Shown here piece after piece: positions 8,154 to 15,541 of a stretch of DNA of 64,000 bases. Origin of the DNA: Desulfovibrionaceae bacterium (lineage in GTDB: Bacteria > Desulfobacterota > Desulfovibrionia > Desulfovibrionales > Desulfovibrionaceae). A program made the position numbers and the translations under genes. Under the pieces are notes generated by a model. It had not been told where the DNA came from. It saw only the letters and a program-made list of their open reading frames with translations, and did not search any database. Location of the stretch: the NCBI GenBank assembly GCA_015709205.1, contig JACCQO010000006.1, positions 94,422 through 158,421 of the forward strand, given 5' to 3'. Position 1 is the stretch's first letter. Every line of letters starts with the position of its first letter.

Positions 8154-9128
8154 ATGTTGCACGTCACACGGCGTCTGTTCGTCGTTGTCATCGCCTGCGT
8201 CCTGCTGGCCCTGCCGGGTGTCAGCCAGGCCAAAACGACCTTTAAGCTGGGGCACATTTCGCCCCTGGATCACCATTATCACACCGGTTCGGTGATGTTC
8301 GCCGACCTGGTGAACAAGAAGACCAACGGCGAGATCGAGATCAAGATCTTCCCGGCCAACCAGTTGGGCAAGCAGCGCGAGGTGGTCGAAGGCGCGCAGC
8401 TCGGCACCGTGGACATGGTCCTGACCTCCGACGTGCTCCTGTCGAGCTTCGAGCCGAGCATGGGCGTCCTGAACATGCCCTTCCTGTTCCGCGACATCAA
8501 TCATGTCGGCACGGTGCTCGACGGCAAGGTCGGCCAGATGCTCTCCGACAACCTGGCCAAGAAGGGCCTGGTCGTGCTCGGCTACTGGGAGAACGGCTTC
8601 CGCCACATCACCAACTCCAAGCAGCCCATCAACAAGCCCGAGGATCTGGCGGGCCTGAAGATCCGCACGCCCAGCGGCTACATCTTCATCGACACCTTCA
8701 AGGCCTTCGGCGCCTCCCCGACGCCCATGGCCTTCGGCGAGCTGTACTCCGCCCTGCAGCTGGGCACCGTGGACGGCCAGGAGAACCCCCTGGCCCACGT
8801 GGAGCACCAGAAGTTCTACGAAGTGCAGAAGTACCTGTCGCTGACCAACCACATCCACGTCAGCGAGCCGCTGGTCATGAGCAAGATCATCTACGACACG
8901 CTCGCCCCCGAGCAGCAGAAGATCCTGCACGAGTGCGCCCAGGAAGTGGCCGTGTGGATGCGCAAGGAAGTGGGCAAGCTCGAAGCCGGCCAGCTCGAGG
9001 ACCTGAAGACCAAGATGACCGTGAACACCGCGGACTACGCCGCTTTCGAGAAGGCCGCGGAGGCCGTCTACAAGCAGCACGAGGACCAGTTCGGCGCGAT
9101 GATTCGGGAGATCAAGGCCGTCAAGTAG
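8154..9128 (+). CDS. dctP: TRAP transporter periplasmic substrate-binding protein (DctP family)
   Basis: This 324-residue protein starts behind a strong GAGGAGGAG ribosome site. Residues 1-26 are a Sec signal peptide ending GVSQA, and the mature protein begins KTTFKLGHISP. The conserved LKIRTPSG segment supplies the arginine that clamps the ligand carboxylate in DctP proteins. Other family signatures are FGELYSALQLGTVDGQENPL and SEPLVMSK. It captures a carboxylic acid in the periplasm and delivers it to DctQM. A perfect GC palindrome follows the gene (9166-9187). This likely stabilises the upstream mRNA so that binding protein is made in excess of the membrane subunits. Confidence 0.93.
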   Translation: MLHVTRRLFVVVIACVLLALPGVSQAKTTFKLGHISPLDHHYHTGSVMFADLVNKKTNGEIEIKIFPANQLGKQREVVEGAQLGTVDMVLTSDVLLSSFEPSMGVLNMPFLFRDINHVGTVLDGKVGQMLSDNLAKKGLVVLGYWENGFRHITNSKQPINKPEDLAGLKIRTPSGYIFIDTFKAFGASPTPMAFGELYSALQLGTVDGQENPLAHVEHQKFYEVQKYLSLTNHIHVSEPLVMSKIIYDTLAPEQQKILHECAQEVAVWMRKEVGKLEAGQLEDLKTKMTVNTADYAAFEKAAEAVYKQHEDQFGAMIREIKAVK

Positions 9129-9165
9129 GCCGTGTGGCATAGGAGTACCTCCATATACCCGGCAC

Positions 9166-9187
9166 GGGGGGCGGTCGACCGCCCCCC
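9166..9187 (+). other. Intercistronic GC hairpin between dctP and dctQ
   Basis: A perfect 22-base palindrome forms a 9-bp stem of GGGGGGCGG with CCGCCCCCC and a TCGA loop. There is no T tract. It lies between the binding-protein stop and the dctQ ribosome site, as expected for an mRNA-stabilising or partial-termination element that sets subunit ratios. Confidence 0.65.
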
Positions 9188-9217
9188 GGCCGGCCCCGAC
9201 CGCGAAAGGAGTGCGCG

Positions 9218-9718
9218 ATGCAATTGCTGCGAACGGTCAACGGATTTTTCAACAAGTATATCACCACATTCATTACGGCGATTTTCGGCATCATGACCGT
9301 CGTCATCTTCGTCCAGGTCTTCTGCCGCTACGTGCTCAACGACGCGCTGTCCTGGTCCGACGAACTGGCTCGGTATCTGTTCATCTGGCTCACGTTCCTC
9401 GGAGCGTCCGTGGCCTTTTACGACGACACGCACATCAAGGTGACCCTGTTCGTGGATTCCATCCGCAACCCGAAGCTGCGCGCGGGTATCTACGCCCTGG
9501 CCGACGCCCTGTGCCTCTGGTTCCTGTGGGTTTTCGTGCAGGACGGCTTCGTGGTCTCCTCGCGCGTCCTGGCGCTGGGGCAGCTGTCCTCGTCCATGGA
9601 GTTCATCCCGGTGGGCGTGGTCTATCTGGCCGTGCCCCTGGGCAGCCTGTTCATGGGCCTGAACGTCATCTACCACGGGATCAAGCATCTTCAGACCGCC
9701 TTCGGCAAGGAAGCATAG
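9218..9718 (+). CDS. dctQ: TRAP transporter small membrane subunit (DctQ family)
   Basis: The protein has 166 residues and four hydrophobic helices (about 15-38, 50-68, 90-112 and 130-152), as in other DctQ proteins. It contains the family stretch FVQVFCRYVLNDALSWSDEL followed by ARYLFIWLTFLGA. The start follows AAAGGAG. DctQ forms the membrane scaffold with DctM. The gene is separated from dctM by ten bases, so the two are co-translated. Confidence 0.93.
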   Translation: MQLLRTVNGFFNKYITTFITAIFGIMTVVIFVQVFCRYVLNDALSWSDELARYLFIWLTFLGASVAFYDDTHIKVTLFVDSIRNPKLRAGIYALADALCLWFLWVFVQDGFVVSSRVLALGQLSSSMEFIPVGVVYLAVPLGSLFMGLNVIYHGIKHLQTAFGKEA

Positions 9719-9728
9719 GGGGTAGGCA

Positions 9729-11006
9729 ATGGGAACCACGCTGTTTCTCAGTTTCTTCGTTCTGGTCGTGCTGGGCGTGCCCATCGCCGTGGCCCTGGGG
9801 CTTTCCTCCCTGGTGGCGCTGCTGCTGCACAGCCACGTGCCTTTGATGGTGCTCGTGCAGAAGGCCTACGGTGGCGTGGACTCCTTCACGCTCATGGCCA
9901 TTCCCTTCTTCATCCTCGCGGGCAACATCATGTCCACGGGCGGCGTCTCGGCGCGGCTGGTCAACCTGGCCAGCTGCTTCTTCGGGCGTTTCACCGGCGG
10001 CCTGGCCCACGTGGCCACCGCGGCCTGCACCTTCTTCGGCGCCATCTCCGGCTCGGCCCCGGCGACCACCGCGGCCATCGGCTCGGTGATGATCGGCCCC
10101 ATGCGCCAGAAGGGCTACTCCAAGCCCTTTTCCGCGGCCTGCGTGGCCGCCTCGGGAACCATCGGCCTGCTCATCCCCCCGAGCATCACCATGGTGCTCT
10201 ACGGCGTGGTCACGGGCGCGTCCGTGGGCAAGCTCTTCCTCGGCGGGGTGGTCCCCGGCCTGCTCATGAGCGCGGCGCTCATGGCCGCCAACTACGTGGT
10301 GGCCAAGCGCAACGGCTACGGCAGCGAGGCCAAGGTCGGCGTGGCCCAGACCTTCAAGGCCGTGAAGGACTCCTCCCTGGCCCTGCTCATGCCCCTGATC
10401 ATTCTCGGCGGCATCTACGGCGGCGTGTTTACGCCCACCGAGGCCGCGGTCGTGGCCGTGGCCTACGGCCTGTTCGTGGGCATGTTCATCTACCGCCAGC
10501 TCAAGGTGAAGGACGTCTGGAACGTGCTCCAGGCCACGGCCAAGAGCACGGCGATCATCATGATCCTGGTGGCCACGGCGCACTGCTTCAGCTACCTGAT
10601 GGCCAGCGAGCAGATTCCGCAGGCCCTGACCGACGCCCTGCTGGGCTTCTCGCGCGATCCTGAGGTTCTGCTTATCCTCATCTGCTTCTCCCTGCTGGTG
10701 GTGGGCACCTTCCTGGACAACGCCGTGGCCGTGGTGCTCATGGCCCCGATCTTCTACCCCGTGATCGTCTCCGCGGGCATCGATCCGGTCTACTTCGGCG
10801 TGCTGCTCGTGCTGACCCTGTCCATCGGCCAGATCACCCCGCCGGTGGGGCTGTGCCTCTTCGTGGCCTGCAACATCGGCGACGTGAGCATCGAGAAGCT
10901 CTCCGTCGCGGTGGTGCCCTACCTGCTGGTGTTGCTCGTGGTCATGTTCATTCTCATCTTCTTCCCGGACCTGGTGCTGTTCATACCCAACCACATGATG
11001 CAGTAG
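9729..11006 (+). CDS. dctM: TRAP transporter large permease (DctM family)
   Basis: This 425-residue protein has about twelve hydrophobic segments and is the sodium-coupled transport subunit. Family landmarks are the N-terminal PIAVALGLSSLVALLL, AIPFFILAGNIMS, FFGAISGSAPATTAAIGSVM (Na+/substrate region) and LTLSIGQITPPVGLCLFVA near the C-terminus. It ends the sigma54-driven operon; a GC-rich hairpin lies 55 bases after the stop. The complete PQM set plus a lyase and a DctB/DctD-type pair makes this a self-contained uptake and use module. Confidence 0.95.
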   Translation: MGTTLFLSFFVLVVLGVPIAVALGLSSLVALLLHSHVPLMVLVQKAYGGVDSFTLMAIPFFILAGNIMSTGGVSARLVNLASCFFGRFTGGLAHVATAACTFFGAISGSAPATTAAIGSVMIGPMRQKGYSKPFSAACVAASGTIGLLIPPSITMVLYGVVTGASVGKLFLGGVVPGLLMSAALMAANYVVAKRNGYGSEAKVGVAQTFKAVKDSSLALLMPLIILGGIYGGVFTPTEAAVVAVAYGLFVGMFIYRQLKVKDVWNVLQATAKSTAIIMILVATAHCFSYLMASEQIPQALTDALLGFSRDPEVLLILICFSLLVVGTFLDNAVAVVLMAPIFYPVIVSAGIDPVYFGVLLVLTLSIGQITPPVGLCLFVACNIGDVSIEKLSVAVVPYLLVLLVVMFILIFFPDLVLFIPNHMMQ

Positions 11007-11060
11007 CTCGTCTCGGCACGTGCCCGCGCACTCTCCCCGGTGCGGAACGTGCAGCCTTAC

Positions 11061-11089
11061 GCGCGGGCGGGAATCGGTCCCGCCCGCGC
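11061..11089 (+). terminator. Probable terminator of the lyase-TRAP operon
   Basis: A 12-bp perfect stem (11061-11072 with 11078-11089) has a five-base loop and is followed by TTCCATTT. The T tract is broken, so termination may be partly Rho-dependent. Confidence 0.55.
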
Positions 11090-11317
11090 TTCCATTTGCG
11101 GGATGGGGGACGGCTTACCTCCTGAACGCGCCGCCATGGGCGGCACCGGGCCCGGTGCGGCAGCGCCGGGCCCCTCGCGTTGCGGTCGTCCTGGTCCGCC
11201 GTTCCGTCGCTCCATCGCCCCCCGTCCTCCCGTCCCCTTGTCCATCGTCTTGACGCGCTCCGCATTCGGGACGTATCCCGGGAGAGTGGCGGAAGGTGCG
11301 AAACCGAGGAGAACGGT

Positions 11318-11770
11318 ATGAAACAATGGCTTTCCGTACCGGGTCTGGCGGCCCTGGCGTTCGTGCTCCTGGCGGTGCTCGCGGCCCTGAGCCTCTGTCC
11401 GGTTTCCTGCCCGGCCGAGGACGCCGGTCCGCGGGCCGGGCTGCTGGCCGCACCCCACGCTGGGGATGCGGGCGAGCCGGGCGACAAGGACCAGACCGAA
11501 CGGCCCGAGGGCTACGCCTGTCCCGACGAACTCAAGTGCCGCCAGCGGATGATGGACAACTACGGCAACGTCAGCCAGCAGACCATCGGGACTCTGCACG
11601 CGGCCAGCTGCTATAGCTTTCCCGTGGGCTGCCGGCCCTGGCACTGCAAGGGCGACACGACCACCTGGGAATACTGGCAGGCCCGCTGCGACGAGAAGTT
11701 CCCGTCCTGCAAGGACGACCACGCGGGCTACACCGAGCCCTTCTGTACGCCGCATTTCGTGACCTATTAG
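11318..11770 (+). CDS. Secreted or membrane-anchored cysteine-rich protein (hypothetical)
   Basis: ATG 11318 follows GAGGAGAACGGT and gives 150 residues; the longer in-frame version adds Arg/Ser-rich sequence without a ribosome site. Residues 1-31 form a hydrophobic export signal (MKQWLSVPGLAALAFVLLAV then LAALSLCP). C27 and C31 lie near its end but no classical lipobox is evident. An acidic, Gly/Pro-rich linker (32-65) leads to a compact C-terminal part with eight cysteines (C68, C74, C98, C105, C110, C124, C131, C143) and several tryptophans. The even number suggests four disulfides in an extracytoplasmic domain. I recognise no family. It stands alone between a TRAP operon and a convergent small-protein gene. 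Confidence 0.6.
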   Translation: MKQWLSVPGLAALAFVLLAVLAALSLCPVSCPAEDAGPRAGLLAAPHAGDAGEPGDKDQTERPEGYACPDELKCRQRMMDNYGNVSQQTIGTLHAASCYSFPVGCRPWHCKGDTTTWEYWQARCDEKFPSCKDDHAGYTEPFCTPHFVTY

Positions 11771-11827
11771 ACGTGCCGCCTTTCGGGGCCCCGGGCGCGG
11801 CGCGTTCCGCTCCGCTTATGAAAAAGA

Positions 11828-11862
11828 CATCGGCCGTCTCCCGCATGGGGAAACGGCCGATG
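11828..11862 (-). terminator. Terminator between two convergent small-protein genes
   Basis: CATCGGCCGT (11828-11837) pairs with ACGGCCGATG (11853-11862), with an extra CCC/GGG pairing inside. On the minus strand it is followed by TCTTTTTC, so it mainly serves the minus-strand gene. The plus side ends in CTCGTTTC and may work weakly. Confidence 0.7.
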
Positions 11863-11899
11863 CTCGTTTCATGGGCCCGCGCCGGGCGTCGCCGCCTTG

Positions 11900-12334
11900 T
11901 TAGCGGCAGAGGGCGTCCCACACGGTCCAGTAGTTGGCGGCCGTGCCGCCGGGCTGGGCCACGATGCCGACCATGGCCTGGCAGTTGGAGTTGCAGCCCA
12001 CGTCGGCCTGGCTCCCCGCCGAAGGGGTGAGTTGGGTTTCGGGCATCTTGGGGCCCGAGGCCGTGACGCGCACCTTGAAGACGCCGGAGAGCCCGGGCGT
12101 GCAAAGCGTCTGCCGGGGGGCGTCGGACGTGATGGCCCCGGTCCAGTTGCCGTCCTTCTGGGTGATTTCGATGCGCCAGGCGGTGACGGCGTGGGCCGTG
12201 TCGTTCTGGGGCGAGACATAGCCCCAGAAGCAGGCTCCGGGCGTCGTGGGCGCGGGGTCGGCCGCAAGGGCCGGGGCGGCGCAGAGCGCCATTCCGATCA
12301 GGACGAGCGCGACGAGACGGCATACACGTTTCAT
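11900..12334 (-). CDS. Small periplasmic or secreted protein (hypothetical)
   Basis: ATG 12334 sits behind GGGAGGCACC and gives 144 residues. The signal peptide MKRVCRLVALVLIGMALCAA plus PALA is cleaved before ADPAPTT. The mature domain of about 119 residues is rich in Thr, Gly and Val, with the look of a small beta-sandwich (FWGYVSPQN, TAWRIEITQ, SGVFKVRVTASG). It has five cysteines (C35, C78, C114, C118, C143), of which CNSNC is a CX3C pair. No family is recognised. It is convergent with the cysteine-rich protein gene at 11318-11770 and shares the terminator between them. Both may be envelope proteins, but a functional link is not shown. Confidence 0.6.
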   Translation of the reverse strand: MKRVCRLVALVLIGMALCAAPALAADPAPTTPGACFWGYVSPQNDTAHAVTAWRIEITQKDGNWTGAITSDAPRQTLCTPGLSGVFKVRVTASGPKMPETQLTPSAGSQADVGCNSNCQAMVGIVAQPGGTAANYWTVWDALCR

Positions 12335-12405
12335 GGTGCCTCCCGAGGTTGGGGTGGTGCGCCGGACCGTGGCGGCACGGCGCGGATGAACGGCGATCAT
12401 GACCG

Positions 12406-12432
12406 TTTATACCGGTTTTGCTATAGCGTCAA
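12406..12432 (-). promoter_or_regulatory. Possible promoter of the small periplasmic protein gene
   Basis: On the minus strand TTGACG (12432-12427) and TATAAA (12411-12406) are good hexamers, but the spacer is only 15 bases. It lies about 72 bases upstream of the ATG. Confidence 0.4.
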
Positions 12433-12490
12433 TGAGGGTGACGCGATTGCATGGTCCGGCCCGTAAACCCGCCGTGCGGGCCGGTGCCGC

Positions 12491-13213
12491 TTACAGGCTC
12501 GGCTCCGGAGCCGAATCCGTGCGGTCGGGGGCCGGGTGGGAGACGGCAGGATTGGCCGGCAGAGGGGCGAAGCCCTGGCAGCCGATGCGCTCGGTCTGTT
12601 CGTGGGACAGGGGAAAGCTGCGGCACTTGAAGGGCCGGACGGCGTGGATGCGGCACAGGGCGCGGCCCTCGCGGTAGCGGCCCAGCCAGGGGCAGCGCGT
12701 GAGCCATTTGCCCGTGACCGGGTGCACCCAGGCCTTGTACAGGGTGTAGTCGGGCCGCTCCACGCGGGCCACGAAGCGCAGGATGCGCGTCAGCCCGAGC
12801 CGTTGCCAGGCCTCGACTTCCTCCACGGACACGTGGCCCTGCCAGGCGTCGCGGAACATCGTGCAGCACTTGCCGCACTCGCGGCAGGAAAAGCCCGGAT
12901 GCGGCAGCAGGAGTACGTTGGCGGCCTGCAGGGCCACCAGGGCCGGATCCTGGCGCAGCACGGCCGCGGCGTCGGCAATGGCGCCGCGCGTGTCGGCCGC
13001 GCGGTCCTGGTCGTGGAAGTGGTAGGCCGGGTGCGGATAGACCAGGCTCTCGCCGTTCTCGGGCGAGGTGGCCACGGTCCGGACTCCGCCGCTGCGCGGA
13101 TCGGTCAGGTCGCGCAGGGTGAAGCCGCGCTTGAGCAGGTATTTTTCCAGGCCCGACAGGGTCGGGCCGGTGACGAATGCGTCCGCGACGCGAACGCCGA
13201 GGGGGTCGGACAT
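12491..13213 (-). CDS. YkgJ-family cysteine-cluster protein (putative Fe/Zn-binding)
   Basis: The start MSDPLGVRVA (13213) gives 240 residues; the longer form adds 21 Arg/Ser residues. The defining cluster is SCRECGKCCTMF (about 109-120), followed by CPWLG, LCRIHAVRPFKCRSFP and a late cysteine in RIGCQGF. This is the usual set of seven or eight cysteines that bind a metal or Fe-S centre in the YkgJ (CxxCxxCC) family. Roughly 100 residues precede the cluster, longer than minimal YkgJ proteins. The biochemical role of the family is not established. The gene is monocistronic, and Desulfovibrionales genomes commonly carry several such genes. Confidence 0.75.
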   Translation of the reverse strand: MSDPLGVRVADAFVTGPTLSGLEKYLLKRGFTLRDLTDPRSGGVRTVATSPENGESLVYPHPAYHFHDQDRAADTRGAIADAAAVLRQDPALVALQAANVLLLPHPGFSCRECGKCCTMFRDAWQGHVSVEEVEAWQRLGLTRILRFVARVERPDYTLYKAWVHPVTGKWLTRCPWLGRYREGRALCRIHAVRPFKCRSFPLSHEQTERIGCQGFAPLPANPAVSHPAPDRTDSAPEPSL

Positions 13214-13783
13214 GAGGATTTTCCGCTGGAAAGAGGGAAGACGACGCCAGGAACCGCCGCAGCGCCCTGGGGCCACGCCGGAAACGCCGGAAGAAGGCGG
13301 AAGGTCAGAGGAAATCGTCGGTACGACAGGTGTAGTGGATCATGCGATCCGTTCCCGGAATCGGAAGTTTTGCGCATCTAACGCCGCGGCCCGGGGGCCG
13401 TCAAGGGGTTCGTTGCGGACCCGGCGCAAGGCGTGCGGAACGGCGCTGGCGGCGGTCGGCGGCACGGCGGTGGTGGCGGAAACTCGGGAAAGACGTCGGG
13501 CGCGGGTGAACATACGGCGGAAGCGGCGCAAAGACGGCGGCGGCATGCACCGGACACGAACCGTCCGGCATCGGAGGATGCTGCAGGGGCAGACGGCCGG
13601 GACCGCACAGGCCCGGCGCGCGACCGCCTGATCAAGAAGCCCGGCCGGACCGAGAAGCACGTCCTGGCCGAAAATCACGGCCGGACCGGAAGAGGCGATC
13701 GGACAGACTGAGAAAAGAGGGGCGCGTCTGGGGCGGTGCCCCCGCATCGGCCGATCCCGGCACCCGGAGCCGGGATCCTTGCG
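13214..13783. other. 570-base region without a supportable gene
   Basis: The region is very GC-rich. Its short ORFs are Arg/Gly-rich, without ribosome sites or family features. The only structure I see is the hairpin at 13753-13777 downstream of the 28-codon gene. The segment 13214-13370 presumably holds the promoter of the YkgJ gene. Confidence 0.5.
13753..13777 (-). terminator. Hairpin after the 28-codon membrane peptide gene
   Basis: GATCCCGGC (13753-13761) pairs perfectly with GCCGGGATC (13769-13777) across a seven-base loop, seven bases after the gene ends. The T tract is missing on the minus strand, so termination activity is uncertain. Confidence 0.4.
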
Positions 13784-13870
13784 CTACTTGCTCCTGCTCT
13801 GGCGGACGAAAAACATCACGCCGATAGCGACCAGGACCACAAGCAGCCCGATGGGGAGTAGGTAATCCAT
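13784..13870 (-). CDS. 28-residue single-span membrane peptide
   Basis: The reading frame is ATG 13870 to TAA 13784 and encodes MDYLLPIGLLVVLVAIGVMF followed by FVRQSRSK. AGGAG lies about seven bases before the ATG, an excellent ribosome site. The peptide is one hydrophobic helix (residues 4-21) with an acidic N-terminus and a basic C-terminal tail, so N-out/C-in is expected by the positive-inside rule. It resembles bacterial small membrane proteins that bind and tune a larger membrane partner, but no partner is adjacent. The gene is divergent from the tetR gene with about 290 bases between them. The tight ribosome site and ideal helix make it more than a chance ORF. Confidence 0.6.
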   Translation of the reverse strand: MDYLLPIGLLVVLVAIGVMFFVRQSRSK

Positions 13871-14163
13871 GACGCATCTCCTGCTGTCCATCTTGTCGCG
13901 GCGATCGCTCCCGCCCCGCCTTCGGGCTTGGCCCGCGGCCCCGGCGTGGGGTCTTATGGGTGGACCGCGTCTCCGCGTGTTCTTCACTTCACAAGAGAAG
14001 GCTAGCACTCTTTTTTATGAAAGTGAATACTCGCATCGGCTTGAATTCAGATTTTTCTGTGGTATGTGTGCCGGGAGCGGATCGCGCGGCGGCGCGCGGG
14101 GTTGGTCCGGAGCCGCACCCGGTTCCGGAGTCTTCGCCCGGCCGCGCGACCGGTGAGGAGCAC

Positions 14164-14766
14164 ATGCGCAGCAGACGTCGGGAAGAGATCATCGCCGCGG
14201 CCACGCGGCTGTTCGCCGAAAGGGGCTACGACGCCACGCCCGTCTCCGAGATCGCCCGTTCCGCGGGGATTTCCGAGGGCGGGCTGTTTCGTCATTTTCC
14301 CAACAAGGAGTCCCTGCTCACGACCATCTTCCGCCAGGTGCGCGAGACGTTCCTGGGCGACCTGGACAAGGGGTTCCGCTTCGACCCGCAGGAGAGCGGC
14401 CTGGACATGCTCCTGCGCCTGCTGACCCAGTACTGCCATTTCTACGAGGAGCGCGAACTGGAGTTCGACTGCATCCACCGCAACAACCCCTTCCTCATGC
14501 CCGGCGTGGGCGGGGCCTGCCGCGAGGAGATGCAGCGCATCCACGACAAGATGCTCGAACAGCTGCGCATCGCCGTGGCCCTGGGCATGGGCGACGGCAC
14601 GGTCCGCTCCACGGACGTGGACGCCGCGGCCCACCTGGCCCTGTCCCTGCTCTGGGGCAGCGTGCGCATGCGCCTCTACGCCAACCTGCACATCAAGGAC
14701 CTGGAAACCCACCTGCTGGAGTTCGCCCGCAGGGCCCTGGCCGCGGCGGAGCCGGAACTCCCCTAG
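14164..14766 (+). CDS. TetR/AcrR-family transcriptional regulator
   Basis: ATG 14164 follows GAGGAG closely and gives 200 residues, the normal TetR size. The N-terminal helix-turn-helix covers about residues 5-50 (IIAAATRLFAERGYDATPVS, then EIARSAGISEGGLFRHFPNK). The C-terminal ligand domain is variable and has conserved-looking aromatic and cysteine residues (YCHFYEERELEFDCIHRN). TetR proteins usually repress their own or a neighbouring gene until a small hydrophobic ligand binds. Its direct neighbour on the same strand is a VOC-family gene 85 bases downstream. AT-rich sequence at about 13980-14040 upstream is the likely operator and promoter region, but no clear palindrome stands out. Confidence 0.9.
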   Translation: MRSRRREEIIAAATRLFAERGYDATPVSEIARSAGISEGGLFRHFPNKESLLTTIFRQVRETFLGDLDKGFRFDPQESGLDMLLRLLTQYCHFYEERELEFDCIHRNNPFLMPGVGGACREEMQRIHDKMLEQLRIAVALGMGDGTVRSTDVDAAAHLALSLLWGSVRMRLYANLHIKDLETHLLEFARRALAAAEPELP

Positions 14767-14850
14767 GACGCTCCGGTCCGCCGCCCCTTCGAACCTCGGC
14801 CGTGCGCGCCGCCCGGCGGCGCGACCCGCGCCCCAACCCGTGGAGGAACC

Positions 14851-15339
14851 ATGGGCATCACCTTCAGCGGACCGGCGATCCTGGTCCGTGACATGACCGC
14901 TGCGCGCGGCTTCTACGAGAACCTGTTGGATCAGACGGTCCTGTTCGAGGTCGGCGGGGCCTATGTGGCCTACGTGGGCGGCCTGTGCCTGTGGCAGGTG
15001 GAGGGCGCACTGTCCATGATCCGGGGCTGGGAGGGCGGCGCGGCGGTGCCGGAGTCCGGTCCCGGCGGCATGGAGCTGTATTTCGAGGCCGAGGACGTGG
15101 ACGGGGCCTGGGCGCGGATGGCGGCGGCCGGGGTGCGCGCGGTGCACCCGGTCCTGGAGCAGCCCTGGAGCCAGCGCTGTTTTCGCGTGCTGGACCCCGA
15201 GGATCGGCTCATCGAGGTAGCCGAGCCCATGGGCGCTGTGGCGCGGCGGCTGCTGGAGTCCGGCCTGACCCCGGAGGAGGTGGCCGCGCGCACCATGCTG
15301 CCCGTGGCCATGGTCCGCGGCCTGGGCCCGAAGGACTGA
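14851..15339 (+). CDS. VOC-superfamily (glyoxalase/dioxygenase fold) protein
   Basis: This 162-residue protein has one vicinal-oxygen-chelate module of two beta-alpha-beta-beta-beta units. The first is AILVRDMTAARGFYENLL followed by DQTVLFEVGG; the second is MELYFEAEDVDGAWARM, ending FRVLDPEDRLIEVAEPMG. The terminal LIEVAEP carries a glutamate at a usual metal-ligand position. The last 35 residues (RRLLESGLTPEEVAARTMLP) form a helical tail not needed for the fold and reminiscent of a small DNA- or protein-binding helix pair. A strong hairpin follows. Activity is unknown; possibilities include glyoxalase-like isomerisation, ring cleavage or drug binding. It may be controlled by the upstream TetR protein. 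Confidence 0.8.
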   Translation: MGITFSGPAILVRDMTAARGFYENLLDQTVLFEVGGAYVAYVGGLCLWQVEGALSMIRGWEGGAAVPESGPGGMELYFEAEDVDGAWARMAAAGVRAVHPVLEQPWSQRCFRVLDPEDRLIEVAEPMGAVARRLLESGLTPEEVAARTMLPVAMVRGLGPKD

Positions 15340-15360
15340 ACCGCGCGCGCGGCGCACGCG

Positions 15361-15397
15361 GACGGCCGGGCGCGGAGTGCTTCCGCGCCCGGCCGTC
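15361..15397 (+). terminator. Terminator after the VOC gene
   Basis: A perfect 16-bp GC-rich stem (15361-15376 with 15382-15397) with a five-base loop is followed by TGGTTTGGG. The stem is very stable although the T run is short. Confidence 0.6.
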
Positions 15398-15541
15398 TGG
15401 TTTGGGGCTCGGGGAGGCGGCCCGGGCCTGCGGGGCCGGACAGCTCCGCCGGGACGCTCGGCGCCCCGCGGTGGGAATCCGTCTCCGGGCCTGCCTTCCC
15501 CTGCCGGCGGTCTTTGCCGTCGGGCCGGTCCTTTTCCGCGC

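Noticed and set aside
13433-13711. 92-codon ORF as a gene
   Set aside because: It is Gly/Arg-rich with no ribosome site and no regular structure, so it is a composition artefact.
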